The notes beneath the pieces were generated by a model. It was not told the origin of the DNA and ran no database searches. It worked only from the letters and a program-made list of their open reading frames with translations. The position numbers were made by a program, and so were the translations under genes. Below are positions 38,904-47,883 of a DNA stretch of 64,000 nt, piece after piece. Within the stretch, counting starts at the first letter, position 1. Every line of letters starts with the position of its first letter. Source of the DNA: Streptomyces pactum (GTDB taxonomy: Bacteria > Actinomycetota > Actinomycetes > Streptomycetales > Streptomycetaceae); assembly GCF_016031615.1 (NCBI RefSeq), contig NZ_JACYXC010000001.1, positions 4,836,001-4,900,000 of the forward strand, written 5' to 3'.

Positions 38904-40469
38904 ATGGCCCAGCCCGGTTCCCGACGCACCCCCGCCGCCGCCCGGCCGGCGTCCGCCGCCGGAGCGCGTCCGCGCCGGTGGCTCGCCGCCGCCCTCGCGC
39001 TCACGGCCGCCACCTCGCTCGCCGTGCTGCCCAACGTCACCGCCACCGCGGCCGGGGCGGGCACGGCCGGCACCACCGCCACCGACGGCGCCGGAACGAT
39101 GAGCTACGTCGTCAACCTGCGCCCGGGCAACTCCGCCGCGGTCCAGCGGGCCGTCACCGAGGCCGGCGGACGGGTGGTGGTCGCCTACGACCGGATCGGC
39201 GTGATCGTGGCGCACTCGGCCGAGCCGGGCTTCGCCGGGCGGATACGCGCGGTGCGCGGCGTCCACAGCGTCGGCGCCACCCGCACCACCCCGCTCACCC
39301 CCTCCGCCACCGCCGACGTCGGCGAACTCCAGCGACTGAGCCCGGCCGCCGCCGCCCGCAGCGCCGCCGCCGCACGGCCCGGCCAGGAGCCGCTGGAACC
39401 CAACCAGTGGGACATGCGGATGATCGGCGCCGACCGGGCCAACGCCGTGGACGACGGCAGCCGCCGGGTCACCGTCGGCGTCATCGACACCGGCGTGGAC
39501 GACACCCACCCCGACATCGCGCCCAACTTCTCCGCCGGGCAGTCCGCCAACTGCGTGGGCGGCAAGCCCGACACCTCGCCGGGTGCCTGGCGTCCGTACT
39601 CCCCGGACAGCGCGCACGGCACCCACGTGGCCGGCACCATCGCCGCCGCCCGCAACGGCACCGGGGTGGCGGGCGTGGCACCCGGCGTGCGGCTCGCCGC
39701 CATCAAGGTGTCCGACCCCACCACCGACCTCTTCTACACCGAGTCGGTGGTCTGCGCCTTCGTCTGGGCGGCCGAGCACGACATCGACATCACCAACAAC
39801 AGCTACTACTCCGACCCCTGGTACTTCAACTGCCTCTCCGACGACGACCAGAAGGCGCTGGTCGAGTCCATCAGCCGGGCCATCCGCTACGCCCGGGGCA
39901 AGGGCGTGGTGAACGTCGCCAGCGCCCACAACACCAACACCGACCTCGCCGCCGACCAGGTGACCGACCCCTCCAGCCCCGACGACTCCACCCCCGCGGA
40001 CCGGACCGTCGACCCGGCGAAGTGCCCCATCGCCCCCGAGATGCTGCCGGGCGTGGTGACGGTCTCCTCCGTCGGCGTGACCGGGAAGAAGGCGGCCTAC
40101 TCCAACTACGGCCACGGCGTCATCGACGTCTCGGCCCCCGGCGGTGACGCCCGCCAGGTGCCGGACACCCCGGACGCCAACGGCCGGGTGCTCTCCACCC
40201 TGCCCGGCGGCGGCTACGGCTACATGCAGGGCACCTCGATGGCCGCCCCGCACGTCTCGGGCGTGGCCGCCCTGCTGAAGTCCCGCCACCCCGGCGCGAG
40301 CCCGGCGCTGATCGAGGCGCTGCTGCGCGGACAGGCCGACGAGCGGGCCTGCCCGGAGAGCTACGACGGCAACGGTGACGGGGTCGTGGACGCGGTGTGC
40401 GAAGGCCCGAAGCAGCGCAACGGCTTCTACGGTCACGGCATCGTCAACGCGCTCGACGCGGTCCGCTGA
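38904..40469 (+). CDS. Secreted S8 subtilisin-family protease
   Basis: 521-residue exported protease. Signal peptide at residues 1-55, inhibitor-like propeptide about 60-130, then the S8 domain. The triad is complete: Asp in VGVIDTGVDDTHPD, His in HGTHVAGTIAA, Ser in GTSMAAPHVSGVAALL. The oxyanion Asn is probably in VNVASAHNTN. ATG 38904 has GTGGAG upstream. Length and order fit streptomycete secreted serine proteases. Confidence 0.92.
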   Translation: MAQPGSRRTPAAARPASAAGARPRRWLAAALALTAATSLAVLPNVTATAAGAGTAGTTATDGAGTMSYVVNLRPGNSAAVQRAVTEAGGRVVVAYDRIGVIVAHSAEPGFAGRIRAVRGVHSVGATRTTPLTPSATADVGELQRLSPAAAARSAAAARPGQEPLEPNQWDMRMIGADRANAVDDGSRRVTVGVIDTGVDDTHPDIAPNFSAGQSANCVGGKPDTSPGAWRPYSPDSAHGTHVAGTIAAARNGTGVAGVAPGVRLAAIKVSDPTTDLFYTESVVCAFVWAAEHDIDITNNSYYSDPWYFNCLSDDDQKALVESISRAIRYARGKGVVNVASAHNTNTDLAADQVTDPSSPDDSTPADRTVDPAKCPIAPEMLPGVVTVSSVGVTGKKAAYSNYGHGVIDVSAPGGDARQVPDTPDANGRVLSTLPGGGYGYMQGTSMAAPHVSGVAALLKSRHPGASPALIEALLRGQADERACPESYDGNGDGVVDAVCEGPKQRNGFYGHGIVNALDAVR

Positions 40470-40486
40470 CCGGAGCCGCCCCGTCC

Positions 40487-40519
40487 GTCCGGGCGGGACC
40501 CCACCGGTCCCGCCCGGAC
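40487..40519 (+). terminator. Perfect 14-bp hairpin after the subtilase gene
   Basis: GTCCGGGCGGGACC (40487-40500), loop CCACC, GGTCCCGCCCGGAC (40506-40519), 18 bases after the stop. The following 40520-40878 holds no gene; GGGCACGC-type GC-rich sequence continues to the kinase start. Confidence 0.8.
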
Positions 40520-40878
40520 ACGTTCCTTCACCCTGCCGATCGTGGCGGCCCCGAGGGATGCACGGACCCGCCCGCCGCCCACCCCGAGGCCGCCGATGGG
40601 GCACGCACCGCCGCGTGGCGCCCGGGGGGTGCGCGACCTCTCGTGCCGCACCCCCCGGGGCGCGGCGTCCCACCCGGCACCTGGCACCCGGGCATCCGGC
40701 ACGCCGATACCCGGCGTCCGGCGCCCGCCGGCTGGCCACCGCCCGCCGGACCAGCAGGGCAGGGCCGGGCCCCCGGGCCGGGCCCGGGAACGTGCCCGGG
40801 CGAGCGGCCGGATCAGGCACGGCGGGGCCGGTACGGGATACTTCCGTGCACAACTGCCCGCACGGCTGGGGGAATCGG

Positions 40879-42435
40879 GTGCGACCGCTGGCGAAGGACG
40901 ATCCACGGGAGATCGGGCCGTTCCGGATCATCGGCCTGCTCGGGGGCGGCGGCATGGGCCGGGTCTATCTCGGCCGCGCGGCGGACGGGCGGACCGTGGC
41001 GGTGAAGACCGCACGCGCCGAACTCGCCGACGACGACGGCTTCCGGGCCCGGTTCGCCCGTGAGGTGGCCGCCGCCCGGCGGGTGGCGGGGCCGTTCGTG
41101 GCCCCGGTGGTCGACGCCGCGCCGCACGACGACATCCCCTGGATGGCGACCGCGTACGTACCGGGCGTCTCGCTGACCGTCGCGGTGCGGGACGGCGGGC
41201 CGCTGCCCGACCCCGCGCTGCGGATGCTGACCGCCGGGCTGCTGCACGCCCTCGCCGCGGTGCACGCCCACGGCCTGGTCCACCGCGACCTCAAGCCGTC
41301 GAACATCCTGCTCACCGCCGACGGCCCGCGCGTCATCGACTTCGGCATCGCGCACTCCACCGCGGACACCGCGCTCACCGTGACCGGTACCGCCCTCGGC
41401 ACCCCGGGATTCATGGCGCCCGAGCAGCTCGCCATGAACCGCCCCCGGGTCACCGGCGCGGCGGACGTGTTCGCGCTCGGCGGGGTGATCGTGTTCGCGG
41501 CCACCGGCAGCGGACCGTTCGGAAGCACCGAACCGCAGGTCCTGATGTACCGCACGGTGCACGAGGAGCCGCAGCTCGACGGGGTCCCGGCTTCTCTCCG
41601 GGAGCTGGCCGGGGCCTGCCTGGCGAAGGAACCGGAGCGGCGGCCCACCGTGGCCGCCCTCATGGCGCGGGTGGGCACACCGGGCCCGTACGGGGACTGG
41701 CTGCCGGAGCCCGTCGCGGCACAACTGGGCCGGCTGTCCGCGTGGCTGGGCGACCCGAGGGTTCCGGACACCCCGGACACCCCGCCGGCCAGGGCCGCCG
41801 GTCCGGTCGGCCGGCCGGACGGGGCGCGCGGGACGGGCGGGGCGGCGGGGACGGCCGAGGGGGAAGGGCCGGCCGGTACCGACTTCGGCCCGCCGCCGAC
41901 GGTTCCCGCCCAGCCCCACCCGACGCCGCCCGCCCCCCGCGCCCGGGACACCACCCGTCCCCGCGCTCGGGCCGCCGCCCGCCCCCGCGCCCGGGCCGTA
42001 CGGCGCCGCCACCCCCGGCTCCGTACGGCGCCGGACCCGCCAGCCCGCCCGCCGGTCCCGGCCGCCCGCCCGAGGAGCACGGCGGTCCCGGACCGGCCGC
42101 CCCGCCACCGGGGTACGGCGCCCTGGCCCGGTCCCACCGCCGTATGGACCCGTCCCCCGCCCCCACGGGCACGGCGTACCCGGTCCCTCCGCCCCGCCGC
42201 AGGACGGTCCGGGCCCGTCGTACGACCCTCCGTACGACGTCACCCCCGCGCTCCCCGGGCACTCCTCCGCGTCTCCCGCGCACTCTCCGGCGGGGGCCGC
42301 GTCCCCGGGACCGGGCCGGCGCAGGGTGATCGCGGCGCTCTCGGCCGCCGGGCTGGTGGCCGGTGGCGGCGCGCTGGCCTGGACGCTGTGGCCGGACGGG
42401 GCAGGCGGCAGTGGCGACAGGGAAGGCGGCGGTGA
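40879..42435 (+). CDS. Hanks-type Ser/Thr protein kinase (N-terminal part of a split kinase/solute-binding protein)
   Basis: GTG 40879 (GGGGGA upstream) opens an intact kinase domain: Gly loop GGGGMGRV (about residues 22-29), VAVK Lys43, HRDLKPSN (His135-Asp137), DFG Asp154, GTPGFMAPEQ activation segment and the C-lobe. After about residue 290 the frame runs into a Pro/Arg-rich linker and ends at 42435 inside the next domain. The linker reads best in changing frames: PGTPPVPALGPPP, then PPPPAPYGAGP, then GPSAPPQDGPGPSYDP. This implies at least one one-base shift, for example the C6 run at 41933-41938 or CCC at 42121. The intact protein would span 40879-43309. Confidence 0.75.
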   Translation: MRPLAKDDPREIGPFRIIGLLGGGGMGRVYLGRAADGRTVAVKTARAELADDDGFRARFAREVAAARRVAGPFVAPVVDAAPHDDIPWMATAYVPGVSLTVAVRDGGPLPDPALRMLTAGLLHALAAVHAHGLVHRDLKPSNILLTADGPRVIDFGIAHSTADTALTVTGTALGTPGFMAPEQLAMNRPRVTGAADVFALGGVIVFAATGSGPFGSTEPQVLMYRTVHEEPQLDGVPASLRELAGACLAKEPERRPTVAALMARVGTPGPYGDWLPEPVAAQLGRLSAWLGDPRVPDTPDTPPARAAGPVGRPDGARGTGGAAGTAEGEGPAGTDFGPPPTVPAQPHPTPPAPRARDTTRPRARAAARPRARAVRRRHPRLRTAPDPPARPPVPAARPRSTAVPDRPPRHRGTAPWPGPTAVWTRPPPPRARRTRSLRPAAGRSGPVVRPSVRRHPRAPRALLRVSRALSGGGRVPGTGPAQGDRGALGRRAGGRWRRAGLDAVAGRGRRQWRQGRRR

Positions 42436-43309
42436 CGGTTCGACGGCCGGGGACAAGCCCGGCGGCAACCGGCAGCCCGCCACCGACCCCGCACCGAGCC
42501 GGACGCCCACGCACGCCGCCACACCGTCCGAGGCGCTGCCGAAGGAGATACGCGACAGGGGCGTCCTCACCATCGGCTCGGACCTCACCTACCCGCCGAT
42601 GGAGTTCCGCCGGGGCGGCGAGGTCGCCGGCGTGGACATCGACCTGGGGAAGGCGCTCGGCCGTGAGCTGGGCATACGCGTCGAGTTCCGGAACAGCGTC
42701 TTCGACAGCCTCCTCGCCGGCCTCGCCGCGGGCCGCCACGACCTGGTGATGTCGGCGATGGCCGACACCCAGGAGCGTCGGGAAGGCCGTGTGGACGGGG
42801 TCAGGACCGGCGCCGGCGTCGATTTCGTGGACTACTTCAGCGCCGGGCTCGCGGTCGTCGTCCGCAAGGGCAACCCGGAGGGCGTCGGTGGTCCGGAGGA
42901 CCTGTCCGGCAGGACCGTCACCGTCCAGCGCGGCACGGTCGCCCACGACTACCTGGACCGGCTGAACCGGCGCCGCTCGAAGAAGGTGACGATCCGCGAG
43001 ACGGACACCACGGCGGAGGCGTACGGCGACGTCGCCGCGGGCCGGTCCTCGGCCTGCCTCGGCGAATTCCCGGTCGCCGCCCACGCCGCCGCCACCCGCT
43101 CGGGCGGCACCGCCCTGGAGATCGTCGGCGACCAGGTCGAACGCCTCACCTACGGCATCGCCGTGGCCAAGGCGGAGACGGCGCTGCGCGACGCGGTGGC
43201 GGCCGCCCTCGACCGCCTGATCGCGAACGGCGAGTACGCCCGCGTCCTGAGGAGATGGGCGGTCGAGGACGGCGCCCTGGAGAAGGCGACCGTCAACGGA
43301 GGCCGGTAG
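42326..43309 (+). CDS. Membrane-anchored family 3 solute-binding domain (C-terminal part of the same protein)
   Basis: The frame begins at a membrane helix (VIAALSAAGLVAGGGALAWTLW), then a Gly/Asp/Pro tether. A full type 3 periplasmic binding domain follows: LTIGSDLTYPPMEF, GVDIDLGKALGRELGI, DLVMSAMADTQERREG and VVRKGNPEGVGGPEDLSGR, ending ATVNGGR. These normally capture amino acids for ABC uptake. Upstream lies a cytoplasmic kinase in another frame, so the natural gene probably encodes an inside-out sensor kinase with an external ligand domain; such fusions exist in streptomycetes (from memory). No ribosome site precedes 42326, supporting one split gene. Confidence 0.75.
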   Translation: MIAALSAAGLVAGGGALAWTLWPDGAGGSGDREGGGDGSTAGDKPGGNRQPATDPAPSRTPTHAATPSEALPKEIRDRGVLTIGSDLTYPPMEFRRGGEVAGVDIDLGKALGRELGIRVEFRNSVFDSLLAGLAAGRHDLVMSAMADTQERREGRVDGVRTGAGVDFVDYFSAGLAVVVRKGNPEGVGGPEDLSGRTVTVQRGTVAHDYLDRLNRRRSKKVTIRETDTTAEAYGDVAAGRSSACLGEFPVAAHAAATRSGGTALEIVGDQVERLTYGIAVAKAETALRDAVAAALDRLIANGEYARVLRRWAVEDGALEKATVNGGR

Positions 43310-43328
43310 CCACGCGTGCCCGGGCGCG

Positions 43329-43391
43329 CCGGGATGCTGGTGACGAACGGCTGGGCCGGGGCCGGGTCGGTGAAGAATTCGTTCAACTTGT
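43329..43391 (-). other. Displaced 3' fragment of a class I fumarase gene (attachment-site half)
   Basis: On the minus strand this reads LNEFFTDPAPAQPFVTSIPARPG, matching GNDFFTSREPEQPTFTSIPVRGPG at the end of the intact fumarase gene (46205-46280). CCGGGATGCTGGTGA and GTGAAGAA...TCGTT...CTTGT are shared at identical spacing (43329-43391 versus 46224-46286), roughly 70 percent identity. It lies directly beside the integrase gene. It is best explained as the original gene end, cut off when the element integrated and supplied a replacement end. Confidence 0.75.
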
Positions 43392-43424
43392 TCATCTTGC
43401 GTTGACCCTCGTACGATCGCCGCC

Positions 43425-44993
43425 ATGATCAAGCATCCGAGGGTCCTGGGAGCTGTCCGCCTGTCCATCCTCAAGGACGACACCACCAGTCCCGAGAAGC
43501 AGCGGCAGGCCGTAGAGCACTGGACTGCTGGCCCCGCCGTGGACGGTCGCATTGCGGGCTGGGCGGAAGACCTGGACGTGTCCGGTGCGATGCACCCCTT
43601 CAAGCGACCGGGCCTCGGTCCTTGGTTCAACGAGTGGGCCGACGAGTGGGACGTGTTGGCCGTCTGGAAGCTCGACCGCCTCAGTAGGAAGGCCGGCCAC
43701 TTCGCCGAGGTCTTCGAGTGGTGCCAGGGGCACGGGAAGTCCATCGTGTCCGTGACCGAGGGCATCGACATGTCCACCCCCATGGGCAAGATGTTCGCTC
43801 AGATCATCGCCGCCTTTGCCGAAGGTGAGTTGGACACCATTCGCGCCCGCGCGCTTTCTGGCTCGGCCGCCCGCAAGGCCAAGGGTGTTTGGATCGGTGG
43901 CGTCGAGCCGTACGGGTACCGCTTCGAACGGCAGGAAGGCGGCGGAAAAAAGCTCGTTCAGGACCACACGTATGCGGAACTGTTCCGAGAGATTGTCGAG
44001 CGACTAAAGGGCGACTGGTCGTCGTACAAGATCGCACTTGATCTGAATAAGCGTGGCGTTCCCACTTGGCGGGATCATCTTCGAATCGTGAAGGGGGAAG
44101 ATCCCAGGGGCGTTGCCTGGACTGCCAACGCGATTCGCGCCATAGCTATGAATCCCACGGTGGCCGGCATCTACACGTACAAGGGCGAGAACGTCGTAGA
44201 CGAAAACGGCGAGAACGTTCGGATCACTGATGATCCGTTGATGGATTTCGCCGAGTGGTCAGAATTCGTGGCCGCCCTCAAGAGTGATCGTCCGGTTAGG
44301 CGGTCCACCCCTTCACGGTCGATGCTGGGCGGTGTGGCTACCTGCCAGGGTTGCGGCGCCCGAATGTCGTCCAACAAGAAGACGAAGCCGAACGGCCGCG
44401 TACATCACTACTACGCCTGCAACAACGTTAACACCGGGACGTGTTCAAACCCTGGCCGCATTCGCCGCGATGACCTAGACATGGCGGTTGGGACTTTCGT
44501 GAAGTTCACTCTCGGCCCGCTCCCGGTTATGGAGCGGGTCGGTAATTCGATCAGTCAGGCCAAGGTCGAGCTTGCCGAGGCCGAAGCGACGCTAGACCGA
44601 CTGGAAGCCGATTACCTAGCTGGACGGTTCAAGGCCGACGTTCAGGTTGAACGCTACTGGGGGCAACACGAATTCCAGTCGGCCAAGGTTGAACGCCTGA
44701 GAGAGGAAATCAAGACTGCCGAGGATGCCCCGGCCTGGAAGGAGACGGGTCGGACTTACTCCGAAGAGTGGACGACTAAGGATGACGAACAGAAGCGTGT
44801 GTTCCTGCAACGGCACGGCATAACTGTGACGGTGGGGGCCACGGAAGACGGGAGCCGACGAGTCGTCTGCAAGATGGCTGAGCTTGCCGAGATCGCCAAG
44901 GAAACCGGGCTTCAAGTTCCCGAGGGATACTGGTTGATCGAGCCGGAAGCAGAATACATTCTGCCGAAGCAGATGGCTTATAAGCGGAAGTAG
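43425..44993 (+). CDS. int: Large serine recombinase / integrase
   Basis: 522-residue site-specific integrase. The resolvase-type catalytic domain spans about residues 5-150, with the likely nucleophile Ser14 in GAVRLSILKDDTTSPEKQ and the arginine-rich VWKLDRLSRKAG. The Recombinase domain is at about 165-275 (GGVEPYGYRFE, MNPTVAGIYTYKG). A zinc ribbon (CQGCGARM about 306-313, then YYACNN and a Cys before NPGRIRRDDLD) is followed by a coiled coil at about 365-435. Full length, so it may still be active. It sits 34 bases from the fumarase fragment, as integrases usually do beside their attachment site. Confidence 0.92.
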   Translation: MIKHPRVLGAVRLSILKDDTTSPEKQRQAVEHWTAGPAVDGRIAGWAEDLDVSGAMHPFKRPGLGPWFNEWADEWDVLAVWKLDRLSRKAGHFAEVFEWCQGHGKSIVSVTEGIDMSTPMGKMFAQIIAAFAEGELDTIRARALSGSAARKAKGVWIGGVEPYGYRFERQEGGGKKLVQDHTYAELFREIVERLKGDWSSYKIALDLNKRGVPTWRDHLRIVKGEDPRGVAWTANAIRAIAMNPTVAGIYTYKGENVVDENGENVRITDDPLMDFAEWSEFVAALKSDRPVRRSTPSRSMLGGVATCQGCGARMSSNKKTKPNGRVHHYYACNNVNTGTCSNPGRIRRDDLDMAVGTFVKFTLGPLPVMERVGNSISQAKVELAEAEATLDRLEADYLAGRFKADVQVERYWGQHEFQSAKVERLREEIKTAEDAPAWKETGRTYSEEWTTKDDEQKRVFLQRHGITVTVGATEDGSRRVVCKMAELAEIAKETGLQVPEGYWLIEPEAEYILPKQMAYKRK

Positions 44994-45351
44994 GTAGAGC
45001 CGCCCACGCTCCCAACCCTTGCCCCCGTCGCGTGTAAACGCTTCGGGTGCCTTTCCATGCCCACGCTCGGCCCCCTGACCGTTTGAACGCTCTTCCTTGA
45101 TTCCGCCACACCTGGCGGGTTGCAACCTAGGCCCAGATCAGCTGGGATCGACAACGAACCAGACCAGGTCATCCGAGACGGGGGGCCAGACTCCCCAAGA
45201 GGGGACATGCGCCCACGTCGCTCAGTGGGGGACCCGTAGATCCGTCTCGAAAACGGTGGTTAGTGGATCAGTGGCCGAAGGGGCCACTCTCGGGCCCCAG
45301 GTCGTTCCAAAAGTCATTCCAGAACCTTGCTCTGAAGCCTTGAGTTTCGGA
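44994..45351. other. Element-internal gap
   Basis: About 360 bases, moderate GC, no gene supported. Short dyads near GGCCGAAGGGGCC (45271-45285) and GGTCGTTCCAAAAGTCATTCC (45299-45319) might be recombinase-binding or promoter sequence. Sequence-directed function is not evident. Confidence 0.4.
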
Positions 45352-45928
45352 ATGGGTTTTCACCGCCACCGGTCACCTGATCGGCTACAAGCGGGTCAGC
45401 ACCAAGGCGCAGGATGCGCAGCTTCAGGCTGACGCTCTGGCTGAGGCCGGCTGTGCCCGAGTCTTCGAAGACAAGGCTTCGGGTAAGAACATCGACCGCG
45501 CGGGCCTTCTGGCCGCACTCGACTACATGCGCGAGGGCGACACGTTCGTCGTCTGGAAGCTGGACCGCCTTGGACGGTCCACGAAGGACGTGCTGACGAT
45601 CGCCGAGGATCTGCACGCCCGAGGCATCGCCCTGCGCATCCTCGCTGGCACTCTCGCCGGTAGCTACTCGCCGAAGGGCGAGGGGAAGTTCTTCTTCACG
45701 ATGATGGTCGCCTTCGCCGAGATTGAGCGAGACATGATCGTGGAGTGCACCCGTGCCGGTTTGGAAGCGGCCAAGGCTCAGGGCCGCACCAGTGGGAGGC
45801 CCAAGGCCATGACCGAAGAAATGATCGCGGCGGCCAAGGCTCGCCGGGCCGCTGGTGAGTCTTACGGGGCGATCGCTAAGGCTCTCGGTGTCGGGCAGGC
45901 CACCGTTTACCGCCACCTCTCCGAGTAG
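45352..45928 (+). pseudogene. Small serine resolvase/invertase with frameshifted start
   Basis: Resolvase of the Hin/Tn3 group, about 190 residues if restored. The catalytic domain IGYKRVSTKAQDAQLQADAL (Ser in RVST), FVVWKLDRLGRSTKDVL, KFFFTMMVAFAEIERDMI and the C-terminal HTH GRPKAMTEEMIAAAKARRAA...GVGQATVYRHL are intact. In their frame no start codon precedes LIGYKRVS. ATG 45352 is one frame off, and removing one T from the T4 run 45357-45360 gives MGFTATGHLIGYKRVS. Either the gene is dead, or the run is miscalled, or translation starts at ATG 45527 and gives an inactive fragment. Confidence 0.75.
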
Positions 45929-46155
45929 GCGCAGCAGCGCCCAACAGGAACCCCTGCGCTCTCGGGCCGGGGTTTCGTCGTTCCCTTGGTTCGGGTCCTT
46001 GGCGATGAACCGTAGCGACACGGCAGCCTCCCGGGCTACGCGGATTGCACGGACTTCTACGCACGGACCCTCCCGATGCTGCCGTGCTGGCGTCAAGGGT
46101 GCGCTTCAAGCCACGGGAGCGGGCTGCTCATAGCGCTGCCCAGGGCACAGCAGCA

Positions 46156-46180
46156 GACCCCCCGGCGACGCCGAGGGGTC
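46156..46180 (-). terminator. Hairpin downstream of the class I fumarase gene
   Basis: GACCCCCCGGC pairs with GCCGAGGGGTC (one C-A mismatch), 3-base loop, 20 bases after the fumarase stop. It lies on the element side of the attachment site, so the element would have supplied both the gene end and its terminator. A second weaker stem (AACCCC/GGGGTT, 45949-45974) follows the resolvase. Confidence 0.65.
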
Positions 46181-46200
46181 GTGAGGCTCTTAGGGGTGGC

Positions 46201-47883
46201 TCAGGACAGGCCCGGGCCCCGCACCGGGATGCTGGTGAACGTCGGCTGCTCGGGTTCCCGTGAAGTGAAGAAGTCGTTGCCCTTGTCGTCCACCACGATG
46301 AACGCCGGGAAGTCCTCCACCTCGATCTTCCAGACCGCCTCCATGCCCAGCTCCTCGTACTCCAGGACCTCCACCTTCTTGATGCAGTCCTGGGCCAGCC
46401 GGGCGGCCGGGCCGCCGATCGAGCCGAGGTAGAAGCCGCCGTGGGCGGCGCAGGCGTCGGTGACCTGCTTGCTGCGGTTGCCCTTGGCGAGCATGATCTT
46501 CGAGCCGCCGGCGGCCTGGAACTGCTCGACGTAGGAGTCCATCCGGCCGGCCGTGGTGGGGCCGAAGGAGCCGGAGGCGTAGCCCTCCGGGGTCTTGGCC
46601 GGGCCGGCGTAGTAGACCGGGTGGTCCTTGAGGTACTGCGGCATCTCCTCGCCCGCGTCCAGCCGTTCCTTGATCTTGGCGTGGGCGATGTCGCGGGCGA
46701 CGACGAGGGTGCCGGTGAGCGACAGACGGGTCTTGACCGGGTGCTTGGTGAGCTCGGCCAGGATGTCGTCCATCGGCTGGTTGAGGTCGATGCGGACCGC
46801 GTCCAGGTCCGGGCCGGCGCCCCGGGTCAGCTCCTCGTCGGTGGTGTCGGGGAGGAAGCGCGCCGGGTCGGTCTCCAGCTGCTCCAGGAAGACGCCCTCG
46901 GCGGTGATCTTTGCGACCGCCTGGCGGTCGGCGGAGCAGGAGACGGCGATGGCGACCGGGCAGGACGCGCCGTGCCGGGGGAGGCGGACCACCCGCACGT
47001 CGTGGCAGAAGTACTTGCCGCCGAACTGCGCGCCGATGCCGATCTTCTGCGTCAGCTCGAAGACCTTCTCCTCCAGCTCCTTGTCGCGGAAGCCGTGGCC
47101 GAGCGGCGAGCCGGACTCCGGCAGCTCGTCCAGGTAGTGCGCGGAGGCGTACTTGGCGGTCTTCAGCGCGTACTCGGCACTGGTGCCGCCGACCACGATG
47201 GCCAGGTGGTACGGCGGGCAGGCGGCCGTGCCCAGGGAGCGGATCTTCTCCTCCAGGAACTTCATCATGCTCGCCTCGTTGAGCACCGCCTTCGTCTCCT
47301 GGTAGAGGAAGGACTTGTTGGCGCTGCCGCCGCCCTTGGCCATGAAGAGGAACTTGTAGGCGTCGCCGTCGGTGGCGTACAGCTCGATCTGCGCGGGCAG
47401 GTTGGAGCCGGTGTTCTTCTCCTCCCACATGGTCAGCGGCGCCATCTGCGAGTAGCGCAGGTTCAGCTCGGTGTAGGCGTCGTAGACGCCCCGGGAGAGG
47501 GCTTCCTCGTCGCGGCCGGAGGTGAGCACGTTCTGGCCGCGCTTGCCCATCACGATCGCGGTACCGGTGTCCTGGCACATCGGGAGCACCCCGGCCGCCG
47601 CGATGTTGGCGTTCTTCAGCAGGTCCAGCGCGACGAACTTGTCGTTGGGCGACGCCTCCGGGTCGTCGATGATCTTCCGGAGCTGCGCGAGGTGCGCGGG
47701 GCGCAGGTAGTGCTGGATGTCGTGGATCGCCTCGGCGGCCAGCTTGCGCAGGGCCTCCGGCTCCACCTTCAGGAACGTACGGCCGTCCGCCTCGAAGGTG
47801 CTCACGCCTTCGGAGGTCACCAGGCGGTACGGGGTGGTGTCCTCGCCCAGGGGCAGCAGATCGGTGTACGCGAACTCCGGCAT
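46201..47883 (-). CDS. Class I iron-sulfur fumarate hydratase
   Basis: 560-residue [4Fe-4S] fumarase of the TCA cycle. Cluster cysteines are present in GVLPMCQDTGT, AACPPYHLAIVVGG and HGASCPVAIAVSC. The C-terminal domain keeps YASGSFGPTTAGRMDSY. I chose ATG 47883 (MPEFAYTDLL) because AAGGA lies 9 bases upstream; ATG 47892 would leave no spacing. The last about 25 codons (46201-46272) appear to come from the integrated element, so the gene is a host-element hybrid with its frame preserved. Confidence 0.93.
   Translation of the reverse strand: MPEFAYTDLLPLGEDTTPYRLVTSEGVSTFEADGRTFLKVEPEALRKLAAEAIHDIQHYLRPAHLAQLRKIIDDPEASPNDKFVALDLLKNANIAAAGVLPMCQDTGTAIVMGKRGQNVLTSGRDEEALSRGVYDAYTELNLRYSQMAPLTMWEEKNTGSNLPAQIELYATDGDAYKFLFMAKGGGSANKSFLYQETKAVLNEASMMKFLEEKIRSLGTAACPPYHLAIVVGGTSAEYALKTAKYASAHYLDELPESGSPLGHGFRDKELEEKVFELTQKIGIGAQFGGKYFCHDVRVVRLPRHGASCPVAIAVSCSADRQAVAKITAEGVFLEQLETDPARFLPDTTDEELTRGAGPDLDAVRIDLNQPMDDILAELTKHPVKTRLSLTGTLVVARDIAHAKIKERLDAGEEMPQYLKDHPVYYAGPAKTPEGYASGSFGPTTAGRMDSYVEQFQAAGGSKIMLAKGNRSKQVTDACAAHGGFYLGSIGGPAARLAQDCIKKVEVLEYEELGMEAVWKIEVEDFPAFIVVDDKGNDFFTSREPEQPTFTSIPVRGPGLS

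Larger units (their letters stand above)
43378..46272 (+). mobile_element. Serine-integrase element remnant in the 3' end of the fumarase gene (about 2.9 kb)
   Basis: Bounded by the duplicated fumarase 3' ends at 43329-43391 and 46224-46286. Contents: a large serine integrase (43425-44993), 350 bases without a gene, and a broken small resolvase (45352-45928). Base composition is visibly less GC-rich, with A/T third positions (for example AAGATCGCACTTGATCTGAATAAG-type codons near 44030), unlike the flanks. No excision factor, transfer or replication genes remain, so it is probably a decayed prophage or integrative element. Exact crossover point cannot be fixed; it lies within GTGAAGAA-N-TCGTT. 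Confidence 0.7.

Noticed and set aside
43150..43395. 81-codon minus-strand ORF beginning MNKLNEFF
   Set aside because: Its first 25 codons are the stranded fumarase end; the rest is antisense to the solute-binding domain. Treated as a fragment, not a gene.
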